Origin: a bacterium
Lineage (GTDB): Bacteria > JAHJDO01
Assembly: GCA_023129655.1 (NCBI GenBank)
Contig: JAGMBN010000040.1
Span: 1-10,208, forward strand
DNA length: 10,208 nt
Reading direction: 5' to 3'
The translations under genes and the position numbers were made by a program. This document shows positions 6,247 through 10,208 of this stretch, one piece after another. Numbering within the stretch: position 1 is the first letter of the stretch; every line of letters begins with the position of its first letter. The notes below the pieces were generated by a model, which was not told the origin of the DNA, searched no databases, and was given only the letters and a program-made list of their open reading frames with translations.

Positions 6247-7578
6247 ATGAAGAGAGATATAGAGAAAATATTGGAGGACTGGAGACGAGAGCAGCGCAGA
6301 AGGCCGTTACTTGTGCGTGGCGCCAGACAGGTAGGAAAATCTTACACTATAACCAAATTTGGACGTATGGCATTTGATGATATCATAGTTATCAATTTTG
6401 AACAAAATCCGGAATACATGGAATGCTTCTCAACTCTGAACACAACAGAAATAATTGAGAATATTTCTGTTCTTTGTAAAAAAGATGTCATAAGCGGAAA
6501 AACACTGCTTTTCCTGGATGAGATACAGGAATGTCCAAGAGCCATAACATCATTGAGGTATTTTTATGAACAGATGCCCCAACTTCATGTTATAGGCGCA
6601 GGGTCACTCATGGAGTTTGTGCTTTTATCTGAGAATTTTAAGATGCCTGTTGGTAGAATTCAGTATCTATACATGAAACCTCTTTCGTTTGGTGAATTCA
6701 TGGATGCAACAGGAAATTATAGATTACGCAAGCTTCTTGGCACAGTCAAATGGGATAATACTCCACTCAAGACAGCTGTACATAAAAACCTTATCTCTCT
6801 TGTGAAAAAATATATGGTTCTGGGAGGTATGCCCTCTGTTGTTTCTGAATATCTTGATTCAGGCAGCTTAAACAAATGCCAGCGCATCCAAACCTCTATT
6901 ATCCAGACTTATCGTGATGATTTTGGTAAATATGCAAGCAAAGTTAAACATAAGTATTTACAGAAGGTTTTTTATGCTGTGCCAAAAATGACAGGCAGGA
7001 AATTTAAATATTCGCATGTTGATCCTTTTATTCAATCACGAGACTTAAAGGAAGCGGTGGAAGTTTTGGAGCATGCAGGTGTACTCTATCGGGTAAAGAA
7101 GACAAGTGGTGAAGGACTTCCTCTTGAAGCTAATGCAAACGAGAAGCATTTTAAGGTAGTTTTTCTGGATGTTGGACTTATGCAGAATATTTGCGGACTT
7201 GACAGCGAAATCATACTTCTGGAAGATTTATTGAATATTAATGCAGGCGCATTGGCTGAGCAATTTGTGGCGCAAGAGCTTCTGGCATATCAGAACAGTT
7301 TTCAGCAGCCATCATTACATTACTGGAACCGCGAGGCTCGTAACAGCAGCGCTGAAATTGATTATCTTATTGCCTGTGGCGGTCTGCCTATTCCTGTGGA
7401 AGTTAAATCAGGAAAAACAGGCAGACTGCGGAGCATGCATCTATATCTGGAAAAATATAGAGGACAAGTTGGCGTAAGAATATCTCAACTACCCTTTTCC
7501 TGTAATCTTCCGATTATTTCAGTACCTATCTATGCGATAGAAAGAGTTCGGGGAATAATAAAAAACTGTCTTTTGTAG
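6247..7578 (+). CDS. AAA_14/DUF4143-family ATP-binding protein
   Basis: The product has 443 residues, typical for this widespread but poorly characterised family. The N-terminal ATPase has Walker A GARQVGKS (25-32), Walker B TLLFLDEIQE (Asp91, Glu92), the sensor-like GAGSLMEF (117-124) and the family signature PVGRIQYLYMKPLSFGEF (134-151). The C-terminal part is DUF4143. AGALAEQFVAQEL precedes a PD-(D/E)XK-like core with Glu370, Asp372, and Glu385-x-Lys387 in PVEVKSGK, an arrangement known for this domain. All key residues are present, so the gene looks intact. No signal peptide or membrane segment is visible. It stands alone with its own predicted promoter and faces the exonuclease gene. Members are often found as solitary accessory genes, and no partner visible here points to a defined role in defence, toxin-antitoxin function or DNA handling. 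Confidence 0.9.
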   Translation: MKRDIEKILEDWRREQRRRPLLVRGARQVGKSYTITKFGRMAFDDIIVINFEQNPEYMECFSTLNTTEIIENISVLCKKDVISGKTLLFLDEIQECPRAITSLRYFYEQMPQLHVIGAGSLMEFVLLSENFKMPVGRIQYLYMKPLSFGEFMDATGNYRLRKLLGTVKWDNTPLKTAVHKNLISLVKKYMVLGGMPSVVSEYLDSGSLNKCQRIQTSIIQTYRDDFGKYASKVKHKYLQKVFYAVPKMTGRKFKYSHVDPFIQSRDLKEAVEVLEHAGVLYRVKKTSGEGLPLEANANEKHFKVVFLDVGLMQNICGLDSEIILLEDLLNINAGALAEQFVAQELLAYQNSFQQPSLHYWNREARNSSAEIDYLIACGGLPIPVEVKSGKTGRLRSMHLYLEKYRGQVGVRISQLPFSCNLPIISVPIYAIERVRGIIKNCLL

Positions 7579-7584
7579 TTTTTT
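7560..7584. terminator. Possible bidirectional terminator between convergent genes
   Basis: AAAAAACT (7560-7567) and AGTTTTTT (7577-7584) form a perfect 8-base inverted repeat around a 9-base loop, spanning the ATPase stop codon and the 8-base gap to the opposing stop. Read in either direction the stem ends in a run of T, as expected for a terminator shared by two converging genes. The stem is almost entirely A-T pairs and therefore weak. Confidence 0.45.
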
Positions 7585-7586
7585 AA

Positions 7587-9113
7587 TTATGCTATTTTGT
7601 CCTGCACCAATATAAAATCAATCAGCCTTTTATTGCTATCCACTTTAACTATTTGCGCCTTTACTGAATCTCCAAGGTGGAATCTTTTCTTTGTCCGTCT
7701 TCCTACAAGAGCAAACTGTTTTTCAGAGAACGTATAGTAGTCATTCTTTAATGCGCTGACATGAATAAGCCCTTCGGCAAGAGTATCATTAAGCTCAACA
7801 AATAAGCCATATGGCTGAACACCGGATATTACACCATCAAATATGTCTCCAACTTTATTTTTCATAAATTCAACTTGTTTCAACTTAATTGCTTCTCTTT
7901 CTATGTCAACGGCTATTTTCTCTCTTTCAGAAGCAATACCTGCAATCTCAGGAAGATTATCTATGCGATTTTTGAACTTGTTTTTAAGAATTCTGTGAAC
8001 AATCAGATCAGGATAGCGTCTGATAGGGGAGGTAAAATGAGTATAGCACTTTAACGCAAGACCGAAGTGCCCGATATTCTTTGTGGAATATACTGCTTTT
8101 TGCATACATCTTAAAAGGATCTCACTAATAAGAGCATGATGCTTTTTCCCATTTGTTCTATGCAGAAACCTTTGTATATATTTTGGATCCTCAGATTTAT
8201 TCTGATCAAATCTATAATCAAGCGTTTTTGCAAGCAATGCAAAGTCTTTTACTTTTAAGTCGTCGGGAGTTTCATGAATACGATAGATCATAGGGATTTT
8301 TTTCTTAGTAATGTATTCTGCTACACACTGATTTGCAAGAAGCATAAATTCCTCAATTAAAACATGGCTGGACAATCTCATCTTCTTTTGAATATCAAGA
8401 ACTTTCCCATTTCCATCAAGCGATATCTTAACCTCGGGGACATCAAAGTCAATATATCCTCTATCCAATCTTTTTTTATCCAATATCCTGCTTAGTTCGT
8501 ACATGGTTTTTATAGCTGATGATATTTCCGTGTATTTATTGTTGGAATAAATTAATTCTTCTGCAGATTCATATGATAGTCTTGCCTTACTTCTAATTAC
8601 ACTTTCAAAGATTCCGTATCCTTTAATATTGCCATGCTCATTTATTTTTATCATAACTGTTAAAGCTAATCTGTTTTCGTTAGGCTTTAAACTGCACAGA
8701 TCCTCAGAAAGCTTGGGAGGTAGCATTGGAATCACTCTATCTGGAAGATATATGCTTGTTCCTCTGGAAAGAGCCTGGCTGTCTATATGCTCATTCTTAT
8801 TTACATAGTGGTCAACATCCGCTATATGAACGCCTAGTAAAAAGCCTCCATTCTCAGTTTTCTCAATAGATACCGCATCATCAAAATCCTTTGCATCTTC
8901 AGGGTCTATTGTAAAACATGTAAGTTCTGTTAGATTGCGGCGCTTTTTAATTTCGTCCTTAGAAATAAACGGATCAATCTTTTCGCATTCTTCTATTACT
9001 AGTTTAGAAAAATTTTGACGTATTTTGAATTCCTCTAAAATGCGCTTGATAGGATCAGTTATCTTTGGAGTGGTGCATCTATGAGATTTTTTATTGCGCA
9101 CGTCGTATTTCAT
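7587..9113 (-). CDS. RNase II/R-family 3'-5' exoribonuclease, N-terminally short RNase R-like form
   Basis: A 508-residue protein from ATG 9113 to TAA at 7587-7589. The RNB catalytic domain begins near residue 55 with KKRRNLTEL and FTIDPEDAKDFDDAV. Its Asp70, Asp76, Asp78 and Asp79 have the spacing of the four metal-binding aspartates of RNase II/R. SIYLPDRVIPMLP carries the Tyr that stacks on RNA, and FTSPIRRYPDLIVHR (360-374) is the second hallmark block. Residues 422-505 form one S1 domain (GDIFDGVISGVQPYGLFVEL). E. coli RNase R has 813 residues; the cold-shock/OB domains that should precede the RNB domain are absent. A TAA at 9123-9125 closes the frame upstream, so the short form is not a start-choice error. 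The start overlaps the end of the PpiD-like gene by 23 bases, with no strong ribosome site, so coupled translation is likely. It should degrade RNA processively; missing OB domains may change substrate choice. Confidence 0.85.
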   Translation of the reverse strand: MKYDVRNKKSHRCTTPKITDPIKRILEEFKIRQNFSKLVIEECEKIDPFISKDEIKKRRNLTELTCFTIDPEDAKDFDDAVSIEKTENGGFLLGVHIADVDHYVNKNEHIDSQALSRGTSIYLPDRVIPMLPPKLSEDLCSLKPNENRLALTVMIKINEHGNIKGYGIFESVIRSKARLSYESAEELIYSNNKYTEISSAIKTMYELSRILDKKRLDRGYIDFDVPEVKISLDGNGKVLDIQKKMRLSSHVLIEEFMLLANQCVAEYITKKKIPMIYRIHETPDDLKVKDFALLAKTLDYRFDQNKSEDPKYIQRFLHRTNGKKHHALISEILLRCMQKAVYSTKNIGHFGLALKCYTHFTSPIRRYPDLIVHRILKNKFKNRIDNLPEIAGIASEREKIAVDIEREAIKLKQVEFMKNKVGDIFDGVISGVQPYGLFVELNDTLAEGLIHVSALKNDYYTFSEKQFALVGRRTKKRFHLGDSVKAQIVKVDSNKRLIDFILVQDKIA

Positions 9114-10208
9114 CAAGATTATTTACAATCTTTGCTTCTTGCTTTAGGTTTTTGAACCATTTCTCATATACTGCCTGCTTCTTTTTTTGCAGCAGAGTTT
9201 GTTTAATCTCTTCTTTCTGTGTGTTAAATTTTTCTTTATCAGCAGCTTTTTTCTCAATAAGTTCTATTACAAATATACCTTGTGACTCTGACACTTTTTT
9301 TATATCACCTTTTTCCAGAAGGAACGTTTCTGCTATGAGTTTAGGTGCATATCCTATGTCTTTTGTATACACTCCTCTTTCAAAAAACTCTGTTTGTTTA
9401 ACCTCATAACCAAACTTTTTTGCCGGCTTTTCAATATTTTTTGCTGATTGAGATTTTTCGATGAACTCATCTGCTTTCTTCTCGGCAAGTTCCTCTGCTT
9501 TAAGAGCGGTTAACCTGCTGCGGACTTCGTTCTTTACCTCTTCCATCTGGTCAGGCATGTAAGACGGCTTTAGATCTATAAGTCTTAATATGCAAAATCC
9601 TTTGGCTGTTTTAACCGGGTCGCTTATATCATCTTTGTTAAGAGAAAATGCGATTTGGGAAAACTCGTGGGAATAGCCTATTTCTGAAATTTCTTCTTTT
9701 TCTGCGAAATACCCGGTCTGTTTTGATAAGAGATTCTCTTTCTTCAACACCTCTTTCCATTTATTTTCTTCAGATAGATCAATAGAGAGATCATATGCTC
9801 TTTCTTCATCTTCAATAAGAACATATTCTATATTAATTCTGTCAGGCTGCTTGAATTCCTTTTTATTCTTAGAAAAATACTCAATAATATCCTCATCATC
9901 CAATGATATCTGAGTTTTGAATTCATCTATATTGAAGCATATATACCTGATTTTTACTTTTTCGTTTTTTACCATAAATTCGTCTAAAATTTTCTTGTCG
10001 CTTATTATAACTGGACCAGTGATTCTTTTCCAAAGATGCTCAAGCGCAAGAGAGTTTCTTGTTCCATTTTCAATTCTTTGCCACTGAGAAGCAGGGATGC
10101 CGTTTACATACTGTTCAAACTTTGCCTTATCAAACCCACCTTTCTTGTTTTTAAATACTGGATCCTGTTTTATCCTGTCTATGATCTCTTTATCTGAGAT
10201 TTTTATGC
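9091..10208 (-). CDS. SurA/PpiD-like peptidyl-prolyl isomerase-family folding factor (5' end outside window)
   Basis: The frame is open from the right edge of the window to TAA at 9091-9093. An ATG at 9973-9975 is internal, because the codons before it carry on a SurA_N-like helical domain (SDKEIIDRIK, FDKAKFEQYV, SDKKILDEF). The N-terminal part is followed by EKVKIRYICFN, a parvulin-like domain (INIEYVLIEDEE, TGYFAEKEEI, DDISDPVKTAKGF), and a Lys/Glu-rich C-terminal region with a second PpiD-type module (EFFERGV, ETFLLEKGDIKKV). Active parvulins usually have His in the first strand and in the GxHII segment. Here these read YVLI and GFCILRL, so isomerase activity may be lost and the protein may serve mainly as a chaperone. 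Relatives act in the periplasm or on the outer face of the membrane; the signal or anchor would lie outside the window. It is cotranscribed with, and overlaps, the exoribonuclease gene. Confidence 0.82.
   Translation of the reverse strand, partial: IKISDKEIIDRIKQDPVFKNKKGGFDKAKFEQYVNGIPASQWQRIENGTRNSLALEHLWKRITGPVIISDKKILDEFMVKNEKVKIRYICFNIDEFKTQISLDDEDIIEYFSKNKKEFKQPDRINIEYVLIEDEERAYDLSIDLSEENKWKEVLKKENLLSKQTGYFAEKEEISEIGYSHEFSQIAFSLNKDDISDPVKTAKGFCILRLIDLKPSYMPDQMEEVKNEVRSRLTALKAEELAEKKADEFIEKSQSAKNIEKPAKKFGYEVKQTEFFERGVYTKDIGYAPKLIAETFLLEKGDIKKVSESQGIFVIELIEKKAADKEKFNTQKEEIKQTLLQKKKQAVYEKWFKNLKQEAKIVNNLDEIRRAQ

Noticed and set aside
6189..6377. Short + strand frame starting with TTG before the ATPase
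   Set aside because: Its start lies on the predicted -35 box, and most of it overlaps the ATPase gene in another frame.
9065..9409. + strand frame of 114 codons with hydrophobic, Phe/Ser-rich translation
   Set aside because: It is the complement of the Lys/Glu-rich end of the PpiD-like gene. That complement always reads Phe/Ser-rich, so it is an artefact.
9091..9975. ATG at 9973-9975 as the true start of the folding-factor gene
   Set aside because: The same frame continues without a stop to the window edge, and the extra residues fit a SurA_N domain. The gene is therefore truncated by the window, not started there.

Overview
The window is AT-rich bacterial DNA with an accessory, catabolic character on its left two thirds (1-6051, all on the + strand), a solitary ATPase gene (6247-7578, +), and a more housekeeping-like pair on the right (7587-10208, - strand). 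No rRNA, tRNA, CRISPR array, insertion sequence or phage gene was recognised. The taxon cannot be fixed from this sequence. AT-rich, Lys/Glu-rich proteins, a SurA/PpiD-type folding factor next to an RNase R-type exonuclease, and a large GH78-like enzyme beside an M14-like peptidase would fit an uncultured diderm, for example from the PVC/Lentisphaerota/Omnitrophota neighbourhood. That placement is inference only.

Region 1 (1-1665) is a tight operon-like run: the tail of an unidentified gene, a KDPG/KHG-type aldolase of 215 residues, and a DapA/N-acetylneuraminate-lyase superfamily aldolase whose start overlaps the aldolase stop (ATGATGA). Both enzymes keep the Schiff-base lysine. The second lacks the Thr and Arg expected in true dihydrodipicolinate synthase, so the pair looks like 2-keto-3-deoxy sugar-acid catabolism rather than lysine synthesis.

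Region 2 (1666-3105) holds an M14-like zinc carboxypeptidase gene whose base composition is visibly richer in G+C than its neighbours. It is followed by a 243-base gap containing what looks like a broken gene fragment. Region 3 (3106-6051) is a 981-residue alpha-L-rhamnosidase-like protein (GH78 architecture with an extra beta-sandwich), without a signal peptide. It has Asn where the family has a conserved active-site Asp. If it releases rhamnose or a related sugar, the two upstream aldolases are plausible downstream steps, but no isomerase, dehydratase, kinase or transporter is visible here to complete a route.

Region 4 (6052-7578) is an AAA_14/DUF4143 ATPase with a good sigma-70-like promoter just upstream and an AT-rich inverted repeat in front of it. 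It converges on region 5, separated by only 8 bases with a possible bidirectional terminator across the junction. Region 5 reads leftward: a PpiD/SurA-like peptidyl-prolyl isomerase-family protein (5' end beyond the window) overlaps the start of a short RNase R-like exoribonuclease. The exoribonuclease has the catalytic RNB domain and an S1 domain but no N-terminal cold-shock domains.

I did not find a clear new multi-gene system. The items most worth a second look are the N-terminally short RNase R translationally overlapped with the PpiD-like gene, the Asp-to-Asn change in the GH78-like enzyme, and the compositionally foreign M14 gene next to a decayed fragment.
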